Below are positions 1-9,584 of a stretch of 64,000 nt of DNA, piece after piece. A program made the translations under genes and the position numbers. Each line of letters starts with the position of its first letter. Positions within the stretch are counted from its first letter, which is position 1. The notes beneath the pieces are model-generated. The model was not told the DNA's origin, ran no database searches, and was given only the letters and a program-made list of their open reading frames with translations. Source of the stretch: Caproicibacter sp047777415 (GTDB lineage Bacteria > Bacillota > Clostridia > Oscillospirales > Acutalibacteraceae); contig JBKEEO010000001.1 in assembly GCA_047777415.1 (NCBI GenBank), forward strand, positions 620,001 to 684,000, given 5' to 3'.

Positions 1-485
1 CCGTTAATTCGCTTGACAAACAATGCTCCCTTCCCCTGGATTCCATAAGCACCGGCCTTGTCGAGCGGTTCTCCCGTTTCCACATATGCATTGATTTCCG
101 CCTGCGACAGCGCATAAAATTCCACAGATGTACATTCATGGCCGCAGATTAACTGTTTGCCGCTGATAACGGTATAGCCGGTATAAACCTGATGCACGTT
201 GCCGGACAAAAGCTTCAGCATAGCTTTTGCAGCCTCGGCGTCCTTCGGCTTTCCAAGAACTCTTCCTTTAAACACCACAATCGTATCAGCCGCCAATACA
301 ACGGCCTGGGGATACTGTTTTGCCACTGCCTGCGCTTTGCGCATGGAAAGCTGTTCCACAATCTGCATCGGCGGGGTTCCGTGCAATACTTTTTCACTGA
401 CGTTTGCCGGTACAACGCTGAATTCATAACCGGCCATCTTCAGCAGTGCTCTGCGGCGCGGTGATGAAGAAGCTAACAGTAACAT
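1..485 (-). CDS. maf: Maf-family nucleotide pyrophosphatase (partial)
   Basis: Maf proteins hydrolyse non-canonical or modified nucleoside triphosphates to monophosphates in the cytoplasm and are linked to septum formation. The protein begins MLLLASSSPRRRALL, the classic Maf N-terminus. It continues with an AADTIVV segment containing the conserved Asp, then a GKP block and a DKAGAYGIQG block, all family hallmarks. The C-terminus (about the last 30 residues) lies beyond the left edge. The start is the ATG at 485. It is the last visible gene of a minus-strand cluster after DUF4321, an order common in Clostridia, where mreBCD often follows. The family assignment is secure; the exact substrate (dTTP/UTP versus m7GTP type) is not determined. 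Confidence 0.93.
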   Translation of the reverse strand, partial: MLLLASSSPRRRALLKMAGYEFSVVPANVSEKVLHGTPPMQIVEQLSMRKAQAVAKQYPQAVVLAADTIVVFKGRVLGKPKDAEAAKAMLKLLSGNVHQVYTGYTVISGKQLICGHECTSVEFYALSQAEINAYVETGEPLDKAGAYGIQGKGALFVKRIN

Positions 486-526
486 GGTCTGGATAACTCC
501 TATTCATTTGCGAATTGTTTTCTAGT

Positions 527-784
527 TCAGTTTATTCTGTAATAGACCAAAATGGCAACAAGCAAAAGCAATGCCTGTGCAACATGCAGATCAACAGCCA
601 TTCCGAAGGTAAAGCGGAGAACGGCTAGGTCGACTGTCACAGTTGAAATTCCAAAGCTGGCGCCGGCACTCAGAAAGGACAAAAAATGCGTGCCCGCCGC
701 CGCATCCGAAACCGCTTTGCCAAGAACAACCGCCAAAGCCAGCAGGACAATCAACAGAAGCGTCTTTAGGATTCCCTTTTTCAT
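527..784 (-). CDS. DUF4321 small membrane protein
   Basis: An 85-residue protein with an N-terminal hydrophobic helix (residues 5-24) and a second hydrophobic segment near the C-terminus (about 62-82), so probably two membrane spans with a Gly/Ser/Ala-rich middle. Length, topology and position beside maf match the DUF4321 family of Clostridia, whose function is unknown. The ATG at 784 is preceded by a GGAG-type ribosome site. It lies 24 bases after dut and 41 bases before maf, so it is probably co-transcribed with both. I cannot suggest a biochemical role beyond a possible link to envelope or division genes by context. Confidence 0.75.
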   Translation of the reverse strand: MKKGILKTLLLIVLLALAVVLGKAVSDAAAGTHFLSFLSAGASFGISTVTVDLAVLRFTFGMAVDLHVAQALLLLVAILVYYRIN

Positions 785-808
785 ATGAAAATCTCCGAAC
801 CTTTATTC

Positions 809-1246
809 TTATTTTCCGGTGGAGCCAAATCCTCCGTCGCCGCGCTGCGTTTCGCCGAGGTCGTCCGTTTCCTCCAGTTCCGCCCGGTAAACGGGCATAA
901 CAACCAACTGTGCAAACCGCTCCCCCGGAGACAACAAGTACGGGGTTTCGCCCATATTACAAAGCCCAACGATCAACTCACCGCGGTAATCACTGTCTAT
1001 GACGCCGACGGCATTGGAAAGCGACACACCGTGTTTGACTCCAAGTCCACTTCGGGCAAAAATCAGTCCGACTGTTTCCGGGCCGGGAAGCGCAACAGCC
1101 ACACCCGTTGGAATGCGGTAAAGCCCGCGCGGCTCAATCAAAATCGGCTCATCAATACATGCGTATAAATCCAGCCCGGCCGCCCCTGCACTTCCGCGTG
1201 TGGGCAGGATTGCGTTTGGCTTTAATTTTTTAATCCGGATTTTCAT
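809..1246 (-). CDS. dut: dUTP diphosphatase
   Basis: Trimeric dUTPase that converts dUTP to dUMP and pyrophosphate, keeping uracil out of DNA and supplying dTMP synthesis. All five family motifs are visible in 145 residues: AGLDLYA near residue 25, ARSGLG about residue 66, GVIDSDYRGEL about residue 83 with the catalytic Asp, GERFAQLV about residue 111, and the C-terminal RGDGGFGSTG that closes over the active site. The start is the ATG at 1246, five bases after a GGGAGG ribosome site; the longer frame to 1267 would overlap the upstream gene without its own site. Only one base separates it from the U32 stop codon, so translation is probably coupled. Confidence 0.95.
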   Translation of the reverse strand: MKIRIKKLKPNAILPTRGSAGAAGLDLYACIDEPILIEPRGLYRIPTGVAVALPGPETVGLIFARSGLGVKHGVSLSNAVGVIDSDYRGELIVGLCNMGETPYLLSPGERFAQLVVMPVYRAELEETDDLGETQRGDGGFGSTGK

Positions 1247-1247
1247 A

Positions 1248-3332
1248 TTACCTCCCGCCGGAAGCAAACCCGCGGTAATAAAGACCCCTTGTAAAGGAAT
1301 TCGGCGGTGCTTTGGTTCCGGTTCCGTTTAATATATTTTCTATGATTTGTTCCGTTTCGCGCCGAGTTTCCGTTGAAAAGCGGAGCAACCCGAAATCTAT
1401 GTTATCCATTTCATTCAATCGGTCCGCCATGGACAGCGGAACAGAATTGAGCACCTCGCTGCAGGCACCGTAACACCTCACAGGGAATTTTACCCCCCGG
1501 CGGTCGGTCAGTGCTGATTCCTTCTTGCAGGAACGACAGCCTCCCGGTGAATTTGCGGCAGGGCAGGTACGGCAGAGCATCAGCGGCAGGCGTCCGTATA
1601 TCATCAGCCCGCGCGGCATGCTCCCACCAAGGCGTGCCGCTTGACGCAGCGTCAGCTCAAACGAAAGCTCCGCGTCTTGTACGCCCAGCGAGCGGTAAAA
1701 CTCCAGAGCAAATGTGTTCGTAATATTGAGCGAAAAACCTCCGTGCACGGTCAATCCGCAGTCTTGCGCAAGTCGCACACCGTCGAGTGTACCAGCCCAA
1801 ACATCCGTAATGCCGGCGGCTTTCGCATTTTCAAGGTGTCGGCGCACGGCCTTTTCGATGCCGAACATTCCGCGCGGCAATTCAATTGCCGCCGGAAAAC
1901 CATCCGCAAGAAGCCGGGCAAGACGGTGCGGCTCTGTGGTATAGGGAACATAGCAGAGTTCCAGCTTCTTGGCGTTCAACGGCAAATCCGCATGGGGAAA
2001 GCGTGCCCGAAAGCGCATGGATTCGGCATGATGTGCATTGGGTTTCTCATCTGCACACTCCACCCACGGAATTTGAGGGCGCTGAGCAAGACGCTCGAGC
2101 AGCTTATCCAGTGCGTTGCGCCGCATGCGGTTTAATTCCGCTGCCGGCACGGCAAGACCCGGGTCCAATTCCACTTTTGCAGAGTTAACATAGAACGGTG
2201 TTCCGCCGGTTTTTGCAAGCTGTGCGGAGCATCGTTCCGCATCCAACGCCCGATGTTCGGCGCGCTGTGCAGCGGCGCCGGTAACAGTCACCGCAATGCC
2301 GTTCCTCACCGCAGCCGTTAACTGCATCGGCTTATTATATGTGATTTTGAGAATAAAATCAACGGGAATTTTCATTCTTTCTTTGGAATAAAGATTCCGC
2401 AGTTCGGAAAGGACTTTTCCCGTTGCCGCAGCTGCATCCTCTTTGGAGCGCACACCGAACATTTCCCTCCCGCGCTTACCATCAGGATAGCCCGTGGTAA
2501 AACCTGAACGGGAAAACACCGCACCCAGATTTTGCAGGAGTTTCTCAGGAATTTCTTTCCCATCCGCCGCAAATCGGCAGGCCGCCGAGGCAGCTGCAAC
2601 GTATTCCGGGCGCTTGAGCCTGCCTTCAATCTTTGCGCAGACTGCCCCCGCTTTGCACAATTCCGGCAATCGTCGAATCATGGAAAGGTCTTTTAGGCTC
2701 AAATCGTGCCCCGTACCGCCGGGAACAGAAAACGGCAATCGGCAGGGCTGTGCGCACATGCCCCGATTTCCGCTGCGGGAGCCGAGGACAGAGCTGAAAT
2801 AGCACTGACCGCTGACGGACATACATAAAGCGCCATGCACAAACGTTTCCAGTTCAATCGGACAGGCGCTGTGTATCTGCGATATTTCCTCAAGCGAAAG
2901 TTCCCGCGCAAGCACAACTCGTGAAAAGCCCAATTCATACAATGCTTTAGCGCCGGACGGTGTATGGACACCCGTCTGTGTGGATGCGTGCAATTGTAAT
3001 TTGGGCGCGTGCCGCATCAGCAGGGAGGCAAGTCCCATATCCTGCACCAAAATGGCATCCACCGGCAAAGAGCAGGCAAAACGCGCAAAATCAAGCGCCG
3101 CCGGCAGCTCCTCTTCCAGCATCAGAGTATTGATGGCAAGATACACTTTCACATCTCGCGCATGGCAGTACCGAACCACAGATTGCAGTTCTTCTTCTGA
3201 AAAATTCTTGGCTCCCGCCCGCGCGGAAAACCGCGTGCCGCCCAGATAAACCGCGTCCGCACCCGCGCGGACAGCCGCTGTAAGGCTCTCCTGCGAACCG
3301 GCCGGTGCAAGAATTTCTATGTTACGGCTCAT
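1248..3332 (-). CDS. U32 family peptidase (collagenase-like, DUF3656-containing)
   Basis: A 694-residue U32 protein. The N-terminus reads ILAPAGSQESLTAAVRAGADAVYLGG, the conserved barrel start of the family, followed by the signature block around ELETFVHGALCMSVSGQCYFSS and a four-cysteine region (SGQCYFSS, RGMCAQPCR). The length and extra C-terminal half match the long subfamily with a DUF3656 domain, which includes E. coli RlhA, a factor for 23S rRNA C2501 hydroxylation. A second cysteine group (CRTCPAANSPGGCRSCKKE) may bind metal. The start is the ATG at 3332, which overlaps zapA by 11 bases; an ATG at 3347 is the alternative. True protease activity is doubtful for this subfamily, and RNA modification is an inference from homology. 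Confidence 0.9.
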   Translation of the reverse strand: MSRNIEILAPAGSQESLTAAVRAGADAVYLGGTRFSARAGAKNFSEEELQSVVRYCHARDVKVYLAINTLMLEEELPAALDFARFACSLPVDAILVQDMGLASLLMRHAPKLQLHASTQTGVHTPSGAKALYELGFSRVVLARELSLEEISQIHSACPIELETFVHGALCMSVSGQCYFSSVLGSRSGNRGMCAQPCRLPFSVPGGTGHDLSLKDLSMIRRLPELCKAGAVCAKIEGRLKRPEYVAAASAACRFAADGKEIPEKLLQNLGAVFSRSGFTTGYPDGKRGREMFGVRSKEDAAAATGKVLSELRNLYSKERMKIPVDFILKITYNKPMQLTAAVRNGIAVTVTGAAAQRAEHRALDAERCSAQLAKTGGTPFYVNSAKVELDPGLAVPAAELNRMRRNALDKLLERLAQRPQIPWVECADEKPNAHHAESMRFRARFPHADLPLNAKKLELCYVPYTTEPHRLARLLADGFPAAIELPRGMFGIEKAVRRHLENAKAAGITDVWAGTLDGVRLAQDCGLTVHGGFSLNITNTFALEFYRSLGVQDAELSFELTLRQAARLGGSMPRGLMIYGRLPLMLCRTCPAANSPGGCRSCKKESALTDRRGVKFPVRCYGACSEVLNSVPLSMADRLNEMDNIDFGLLRFSTETRRETEQIIENILNGTGTKAPPNSFTRGLYYRGFASGGR

Positions 3333-3849
3333 CGGTTTTCTTCTCAAAGAAACTCATAAAGCCTTCGGGATCAGGGTTATCTTCATGGTGGGTCACACGT
3401 GAAAATTTTCCCGTGTGCGGGTGCGGAACTTCCGCGCCCGGCGCAATCGGAGGTGCTTTTTCGGCGGGTGTTCCCTGCGGGACTTCTTCTCCCGCTGCGG
3501 ACAAACGTGCGCGCAGCGTTTGAATCTCGCGCTTTAAGCGTTCAATCTCCCTGCGGGACTCCTCCGCCTCTAAGCGGGCATGGGAGGAATCCTCCAGATA
3601 ATCGCGGATTTGCCCGCGCAGATTTTCCGCTGTATCAGCAGCCTTATGGGCTTCATCACAGAAGCTTAACGCGGCGATGATAGCAGCCATCGTGGTGGAA
3701 ATGCGCTCATTCCTGGCCATAATCTCTTCGATGGTTTTCTGAACCTCGTCCCCGACGGAGCGCATGTAGCCCTCGCTGTCCTCAGAACTAATGACGCATT
3801 CACAGCCGCATATATTCAGTTTAATCCTGTTCTTGCTCAATCCATTCAT
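3322..3849 (-). CDS. zapA: ZapA-like cell division protein
   Basis: ZapA binds FtsZ and promotes bundling of filaments at the Z ring. The 175-residue protein has the short beta-rich N-terminal domain (residues 5-45, with KLNICGCECVISSEDSEGYM). A long predicted helix or coiled coil follows, rich in Glu/Arg (about 60-125), then a Pro-rich low-complexity tail ending near EKKTDEP. Standard ZapA is about 90-110 residues, so the acidic/proline tail is an extension. The ATG at 3849 has a GGGAAT-type ribosome site. It heads the minus-strand cluster and overlaps the U32 peptidase by 11 bases, so the two are translationally linked. Confidence 0.85.
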   Translation of the reverse strand: MNGLSKNRIKLNICGCECVISSEDSEGYMRSVGDEVQKTIEEIMARNERISTTMAAIIAALSFCDEAHKAADTAENLRGQIRDYLEDSSHARLEAEESRREIERLKREIQTLRARLSAAGEEVPQGTPAEKAPPIAPGAEVPHPHTGKFSRVTHHEDNPDPEGFMSFFEKKTDEP

Positions 3850-3896
3850 TCCCTTTCGTCAAGCCGCGTTTTTTCTATGCTTATTTTTCTATGCTT

Positions 3897-3925
3897 ATTA
3901 TAATCTATTTTCGTATAATATGAAA
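3897..3925 (-). promoter_or_regulatory. Promoter of the zapA cluster, beside a 14-bp tandem repeat
   Basis: On the minus strand a perfect TATAAT (3897-3902) lies 17 bases from TTTCAT (3920-3925), a weak -35. Between this and zapA there are two tandem copies of a 14-base unit, TTTTCTATGCTTAT (3871-3899 on the plus strand), the second overlapping the -10. The rest of 3850-4160 is AT-rich with no convincing gene. Confidence 0.55.
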
Positions 3926-4163
3926 GAGATTTTCTTTACTTTTCTCCTTCATTTTTGCGCTGCGGTGCCGTCAGTTCAGGGCTTAATTCAAGGCTTTTTA
4001 TATATCGGCACTTTTGCGCATTTTCAGCATATTATACAAAAATACAGAGATATTTCTTCCTAACAAACCCTTTCCTTATCGAGAAGATACTTTTCTGAAA
4101 TTTCGCATAATAAAGCGAATTTTCGGCTATATCCATTACCGTTGATAGCTAAATCTTTTATTC

Positions 4164-4192
4164 TTGATAAATGGTATACTTTGATGTACTAT
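4164..4192 (+). promoter_or_regulatory. Sigma-A-type promoter for glgP
   Basis: TTGATA (4164-4169) and TACTAT (4187-4192) are separated by exactly 17 bases, 39 bases upstream of the glgP start. Together they would drive the glgP-glucosidase operon. Confidence 0.7.
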
Positions 4193-4230
4193 ATACAGAA
4201 TACAAATTTTGTTTTCGGGAGGCCGTTTAG

Positions 4231-6660
4231 ATGATTTACAGACAGCCGATTAAAAAGATACAAGAATCTATTTGCAGGATGCTGGAGCTGGTTTTTGGGG
4301 TCAGCCTAAATAACGCCACCGACGAGCAGTGTTATAAAGCCGTGGCGCTCTGCGTGCGCGACCAAATGGAGATGGGCCGCAGCGAGTTTATTCGGCTTGC
4401 GGAAAAAACGAAAACCAAACAGGTTTATTACCTGTGCATGGAATTTCTTTTGGGACGATCTCTGAAAAACTGCCTTTTTAATTTGGGACTTGAAGAGGAT
4501 TATCGCCGAGCTCTTGCGGGGCTGGGGCTCAAACTGGACGCCCTGTATGAGCAGGAGCCGGACGCAGGTTTGGGAAACGGCGGTCTTGGTCGCCTTGCGG
4601 CGTGTTTTCTGGACGCAATGGCCTCCCTCGGCATTCCGGCAACCGGATATTCCCTGCGCTACGAATACGGCATTTTCAGACAAAAATTGGTGGACGGCTG
4701 GCAAACGGAGCTGCCTGATTTTTGGCTGCCCAGCGGTAAAATTTGGCTGCGCAGCGAGCCCGAAAAAAGTATTGAGGTGCGTTTTAACGGCTGGATTGAC
4801 GATTTTTGGAACAACGGCTTCCATGTGGTAAACCACAAAGATTTTACAAAAGTTATTGCGGTGCCCAGTGACCTTTATGTTCCCGGCATGGACGGACGCG
4901 GCATCAGTCGGCTGCGGCTCTGGTCGGCAACCAGTGAGGATTTTGACATGAAACTGTTTAACGGCGGGGATTATCTGCGCGCCGTGGAACAAAAGGCAAT
5001 GGCGGAAACCATCACGAAAGTCCTGTATCCGGAGGACAATCACCCGGAGGGAAAAAGTCTTCGCCTTTCTCAGCAGTATTTTCTGGTTTCGGCCGCCGTA
5101 CAGGATATCATTCGGCACCACCTGTTCCGCAACCGCACGCTTGACAATCTGCCCGACTGCATTGCAATTCATTTAAACGACACGCACCCTGTACTGGCCA
5201 TTCCGGAAATGATGCGCGTCATGATGGACGAATGCGGTTACGGCTGGGATCCCGCGTGGGAGATTGTGCAGAACGTGTTCGCCTACACCAACCACACCGT
5301 GATGGCGGAAGCGCTGGAATGCTGGGGAATTGACCTGTTCCGCTCGCGCCTGCCGCGGATTTATCAGATTGTGGAGGAGATTAACCGCCGATTCTGCGCT
5401 GAAATGCATAACCGCGGCGTTGACGGATATAAAGTGGGTCGCATGGCACCGTGGAACGACGGATTTGTAAAGATGGCAAATCTTGCTGTCGTCTCCTGCC
5501 ACAGCGTAAACGGGGTCTCCAAACTGCATTCCGAGATTTTAAAAAACAGGGTATTCCACGATTTTTACACCGAAATGCCCCAAAAATTCAAAAGCGTGAC
5601 CAACGGAATTGCCCATCGACGCTGGCTTTGCCAGGCAAACCCGGGGCTTTCCTCCCTGCTGACGGAACTCATCGGCGACGGATTTGTGCATGACGCTGCC
5701 AAACTGCAAAAGCTGATGAAATATAAAGACGACCCGTCCGTTCTGGAAAAGATTGCGCAAATCAAGCGGGAAAACAAAATCCGACTGGCACGATATGTAA
5801 AACGGGAAAATGGGATAGAAATTAACCCGAATTCAATTTTTGACGTGCAGGTTAAGCGTCTGCACGAATACAAGCGACAGCATTTAAATGCACTGCAATT
5901 ACTCACAGACTACCTGCGCCTGCGTGAAAATTCCGATATGGACTTTGCCCCCCGCACCTATCTGTTCGGCGCAAAAGCCGCCCCCGGATATTACTTTGCA
6001 AAGCAGATTATCCGCTTTATTGTAAACCTTGGCAAAACCATCAACGCGGACACAAGAGTGAATCAGAAGATGAAGGTTGTCTATCTGGAGGATTACCGCG
6101 TGACGCTCGCAGAACTGCTGATGCCTGCGGCCGATATCAGCGAGCAAATTTCCCTTGCGGGAACGGAGGCCTCCGGAACCGGAAATATGAAATTCATGAT
6201 AAACGGCGCTGTCACGCTCGGCACGCTGGATGGCGCAAATGTGGAAATCCGCGATGCCGTGGGGAAAGAAAACATGATTCTCTTCGGCATGACAGCAGAA
6301 GAAGTGCAAACCTTAAAGCAAGCAGGATACCATCCCTCTGTGCTCCTTGAAAACAATACTGAGCTGAAAGCCGCTCTGGAAGCGTTAAGACAAGGCTTTT
6401 GCGGCGTCGAGTTTCAGGATATCGCGGATTCCCTCATGACCACCGACCCGTACATGGTACTGGCGGACTTTGCGGCCTATGACAAGGCAAGGCACGCTTC
6501 CCAACAACTGTACCGTGATACGGCAAAGTGGAGCCGCATGAGCCTTATCAACACCGCGCAAGCGGGTATATTTTCGGCGGACCGCGCTGTACGTGAATAT
6601 GCTCAACACATTTGGAACGCAAAGCCGGTGCCGACTGTGCGCAGAAAACACGGCTTTTAG
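4231..6660 (+). CDS. glgP: Glycogen/maltodextrin phosphorylase
   Basis: A GT35 phosphorylase that releases glucose-1-phosphate from alpha-1,4-glucans using pyridoxal phosphate. The 809 residues are full length for the family. Visible marks are GNGGLGRLAACFLDAMASL near residue 114, the VKRLHEYKRQ block near residue 540, and GTGNMKFMINGA, whose Lys654 is the expected PLP Schiff-base lysine. The ATG at 4231 follows GGGAGG by nine bases. The next gene, a GH13 glucosidase, begins 29 bases after the stop, so the pair forms a storage- or dietary-glucan degradation operon. Activity on glycogen versus maltodextrin cannot be told apart here. Confidence 0.97.
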   Translation: MIYRQPIKKIQESICRMLELVFGVSLNNATDEQCYKAVALCVRDQMEMGRSEFIRLAEKTKTKQVYYLCMEFLLGRSLKNCLFNLGLEEDYRRALAGLGLKLDALYEQEPDAGLGNGGLGRLAACFLDAMASLGIPATGYSLRYEYGIFRQKLVDGWQTELPDFWLPSGKIWLRSEPEKSIEVRFNGWIDDFWNNGFHVVNHKDFTKVIAVPSDLYVPGMDGRGISRLRLWSATSEDFDMKLFNGGDYLRAVEQKAMAETITKVLYPEDNHPEGKSLRLSQQYFLVSAAVQDIIRHHLFRNRTLDNLPDCIAIHLNDTHPVLAIPEMMRVMMDECGYGWDPAWEIVQNVFAYTNHTVMAEALECWGIDLFRSRLPRIYQIVEEINRRFCAEMHNRGVDGYKVGRMAPWNDGFVKMANLAVVSCHSVNGVSKLHSEILKNRVFHDFYTEMPQKFKSVTNGIAHRRWLCQANPGLSSLLTELIGDGFVHDAAKLQKLMKYKDDPSVLEKIAQIKRENKIRLARYVKRENGIEINPNSIFDVQVKRLHEYKRQHLNALQLLTDYLRLRENSDMDFAPRTYLFGAKAAPGYYFAKQIIRFIVNLGKTINADTRVNQKMKVVYLEDYRVTLAELLMPAADISEQISLAGTEASGTGNMKFMINGAVTLGTLDGANVEIRDAVGKENMILFGMTAEEVQTLKQAGYHPSVLLENNTELKAALEALRQGFCGVEFQDIADSLMTTDPYMVLADFAAYDKARHASQQLYRDTAKWSRMSLINTAQAGIFSADRAVREYAQHIWNAKPVPTVRRKHGF

Positions 6661-6689
6661 CGTTTCAATTCCACAGGGAGGGAAATAGC

Positions 6690-8573
6690 ATGTTCAATTC
6701 CCGCAATCCTTTGCATCGGGACCCGGTTGGAGCAGTTCCCTGCGGAACCCGTGTCCACTTTAAAATCACCCTGCCGCGCAGTTTGGGTTGCTCCGGTGCG
6801 CGTCTTGTTGTCCGCAGCGGCATGGACGGCAAGGAACAGAGCCCCGGTCTTTTCTGGTGCGGCATGAACGGTGACAGCGCGGAATGGTGGGAATGTCACT
6901 GGGAAGCTGAAGAACCCGGCGTATACTTTTACGATTTTCTTTTGGAAACACCCTGCGGGCTTCGCCATTTAACACGCGGGGCAGGAGGAGAAGCCGTATT
7001 CGACAGCGGCTCCCTCTGGCAGATGACAGTATTCCACAAGGATTTTATCACGCCGGACTGGCTTTCAGGCGGGGTGGTATATCAAATTTTCCCCGACCGA
7101 TTTTTCAATTCAGGGCAGGCAAAATCCAATGTTCCCGGTGACCGCAAGCTGCACGGCAGTTGGGATGAGACACCGGAGTGGGAACCGGACGCGCAGGGAA
7201 ACATTACAAACTCCGACTATTTTGGCGGTGACCTTTCCGGAATTCGGGAAAAACTGCCGTATTTAAAATCCCTCGGTGTTACTTGCCTGTATTTAAACCC
7301 GATTTTCGAGGCGCATTCCAATCACCGCTACAACACGGCCGATTACACCAAAATCGACCCCTTGCTGGGAAACGAGGATGACTTCCGTTCCCTCTGCACA
7401 GAGGCCGCAAAACTTGGTATCCGCATCCTGCTTGATGGCGTATTTAACCACACGGGAAGCGACAGCGTTTATTTTAACAGGCAAGGGCGCTACGCGGAGG
7501 TGGGCGCATATCAATCGAAAGAATCGCCGTATTTTCCGTGGTACCGCTTTCAGAACTGGCCAAACACCTATGACTGCTGGTGGGGCTTTGACACACTGCC
7601 GAATGTCAACGAGGAAAATCCCGATTATCTGCATTTTATCTGCGGCGAAAACGGAATCATCCGCCGCTGGCTCCGCGCCGGGGCAGCTGGGTGGCGGCTG
7701 GATGTCGCCGACGAACTGCCGGACAGCTTTTTGGAAGCTCTTAGAGCTGCTGCTAAAGCGGAAAATTCGGACGCCATCATCATCGGAGAAGTCTGGGAGG
7801 ACGCCTCCAACAAAATCGCTTACGGCAAACGGAGGCGCTATTTGCTGGGCCGCCAGCTTGACAGCGTGATGAACTACCCGTTCCGCAACGCAATTCTCGG
7901 GTTTCTGACCGGCGGGGACGCGGCCGCCTCGATGGAAACGATTCTTTCCGTACTGGAAAACTATCCTTCCCAAGTGGTACGGGTGTTGCTAAATAACATC
8001 GGCACGCACGACACGGAACGCGCTCTGACCGTTTTAGCCGGGGAACCCCGCCGAAACCGAGACCGCCGGTGGCAATACGAAACTCATTTGTCCCCAGAAC
8101 AGCGGATTCGGGGGAAGGCTTTGCTCAAATGTGCATCGCTTCTTCAATACACGCTCCCCGGTGTTCCGTGCCTGTATTACGGGGATGAAGCAGGCATGGA
8201 GGGGTATGCAGACCCGTTTAACCGAGCAACCTTCCCGTGGGGGAGAGAAGACACGGAGCTGCTCGAATGGTATCGTATGCTTGGAAATCTCCGCGCGAAA
8301 TGCGCCTGTTTGAAAGACGGTGATTTGATACCCGTGGCGGCTTTCGGCGATGTGCTGGCCTATGTGCGTTCCGGCAGCTCAGACGCGCTGCTCTGCGCCG
8401 TCAACCGCGCTCCGGAAGATCGGGAAATCGTGGTACCGCCGGAATGGAGCACGGCGCAAATGTTCTTGGGAAACGCTCCGAATGCACGCGGGGTTCTCTC
8501 CCTGCCGCCCTACGGCTGCGCGGCAGGACGGCGTGTATCAAACACGCAACCTGCCAATATGCTGACAAACTAA
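6690..8573 (+). CDS. GH13 alpha-glucosidase / neopullulanase-type enzyme
   Basis: A 627-residue cytoplasmic alpha-amylase-family enzyme, probably a maltodextrin glucosidase or neopullulanase. An N-terminal beta domain (residues 1-120) resembles the CBM34-like domain of that group. The barrel shows YQIFPDRF, DGVFNHTG, GWRLDVADE with nucleophile Asp338, IGEVWED with acid/base Glu367, and GTHDTER with transition-state Asp441. The ATG at 6690 follows AGGGAGGGAAATAGC and was chosen over an in-frame ATG at 6612 that lies inside glgP. No signal peptide is seen. Together with GlgP it would trim branched or short dextrins to glucose and glucose-1-phosphate. Exact specificity is uncertain. Confidence 0.93.
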   Translation: MFNSRNPLHRDPVGAVPCGTRVHFKITLPRSLGCSGARLVVRSGMDGKEQSPGLFWCGMNGDSAEWWECHWEAEEPGVYFYDFLLETPCGLRHLTRGAGGEAVFDSGSLWQMTVFHKDFITPDWLSGGVVYQIFPDRFFNSGQAKSNVPGDRKLHGSWDETPEWEPDAQGNITNSDYFGGDLSGIREKLPYLKSLGVTCLYLNPIFEAHSNHRYNTADYTKIDPLLGNEDDFRSLCTEAAKLGIRILLDGVFNHTGSDSVYFNRQGRYAEVGAYQSKESPYFPWYRFQNWPNTYDCWWGFDTLPNVNEENPDYLHFICGENGIIRRWLRAGAAGWRLDVADELPDSFLEALRAAAKAENSDAIIIGEVWEDASNKIAYGKRRRYLLGRQLDSVMNYPFRNAILGFLTGGDAAASMETILSVLENYPSQVVRVLLNNIGTHDTERALTVLAGEPRRNRDRRWQYETHLSPEQRIRGKALLKCASLLQYTLPGVPCLYYGDEAGMEGYADPFNRATFPWGREDTELLEWYRMLGNLRAKCACLKDGDLIPVAAFGDVLAYVRSGSSDALLCAVNRAPEDREIVVPPEWSTAQMFLGNAPNARGVLSLPPYGCAAGRRVSNTQPANMLTN

Positions 8574-8698
8574 TAATTGTATTCTTCCCTAGTTATATAG
8601 TAATATATTGTCAGAATTTAAATTCTTTGAACGCCACACACATATACTAAGTAGTCAAACGCATACAAAACTTTAGAAAACTCATGGAGGTATTGCCC

Positions 8699-9424
8699 AT
8701 GTGGAACGGGTCGATCTTAAAATCAAATGCAAGAGTTGCGCTGAGCGGGCGATACTGGATATCTTTTCTTGTTACTTCTGTTTTTATCTTACTTGCGGAA
8801 GGACCCAACCTGCTTCTGCCGAAATTCATGTGGTTTTCTCCCTTTCATTCGTGGTGGCGGATTTGGTCAGAAACTCCCTTCTTTTTCCCGTTTCATATGA
8901 GTTTTGAGTGGCCGGGTTTGCTCTATGTCATTTTTTTGGTTCATCCGCTTGCTATTGGAGTATCGCGCTACTTTGTCCGCAATCATTATGAATCCACTCC
9001 GGCAGAAACCATGTTCTCCGGTTTTCGATGGGATTATTTAAACGGCGTGGCAGTCATGTTTTTAACCCGTCTGTTCATTCTTTTGTGGACCTTTCTGTTC
9101 ATCATTCCCGGCATTGTAAAATTGGTGCAGTACAGCATGGTTCCGTTCCTGCTTTCCGACAATCCTTCTCTGCCGGGCGAACGTGCGAGGCAAATCAGTC
9201 GGCAGATGACCGACGGGCAGAAAGGCGAAATTTTCTTGTTTTGGCTGTCTTTTCTGGGTTGGTTTTTGCTTGGCGCTATGTGTTTTGTGGTTGGAATACT
9301 GTTTGTCATCCCATATTTTGTCGCTTCCCAAACGGAACTTTATCTGATGTTGCGTGACCGAGCACTGAGCTTAGGGTTTGTCCGTCCGGAGGAACTCTGC
9401 CTCACCCCGCCTAAACACGTTTAA
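8699..9424 (+). CDS. DUF975 family membrane protein
   Basis: A 241-residue integral membrane protein with about five to six hydrophobic segments (near residues 20-40, 75-95, 120-150, 185-215). It carries the DUF975-like pattern of an early SILKSNARVALSGRYW stretch, a GFRWDYLNG region and a terminal ASQTELYLMLRDRA block. The family is common in Firmicutes and of unknown function. The ATG at 8699 follows GGAGG by eight bases; the ATG at 8684 lies inside that ribosome site. It stands alone between the glucan operon and a coiled-coil gene. A weak TTGTAT/TAATAT promoter is possible near 8580-8610. Confidence 0.75.
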   Translation: MWNGSILKSNARVALSGRYWISFLVTSVFILLAEGPNLLLPKFMWFSPFHSWWRIWSETPFFFPFHMSFEWPGLLYVIFLVHPLAIGVSRYFVRNHYESTPAETMFSGFRWDYLNGVAVMFLTRLFILLWTFLFIIPGIVKLVQYSMVPFLLSDNPSLPGERARQISRQMTDGQKGEIFLFWLSFLGWFLLGAMCFVVGILFVIPYFVASQTELYLMLRDRALSLGFVRPEELCLTPPKHV

Positions 9425-9584
9425 TCCCATCCGACAGGCCTGCTTTGTCTAGATTTTATACCGTCAGAATGAACAGTATCAGAAAAATTAGAAAAGTATT
9501 AGAATTGCCTAAATATTCCAGTCTTTTGGCCGATATGCTTTATGTGAAGGTAATCGAAATTACAGTGTAAAGCAGGGTTGTTGT

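Noticed and set aside
4306..5172. 288-codon open frame antisense to glgP
   Set aside because: It lies wholly inside the GlgP gene, has no ribosome site and encodes a composition typical of antisense shadows in GC-moderate genes.
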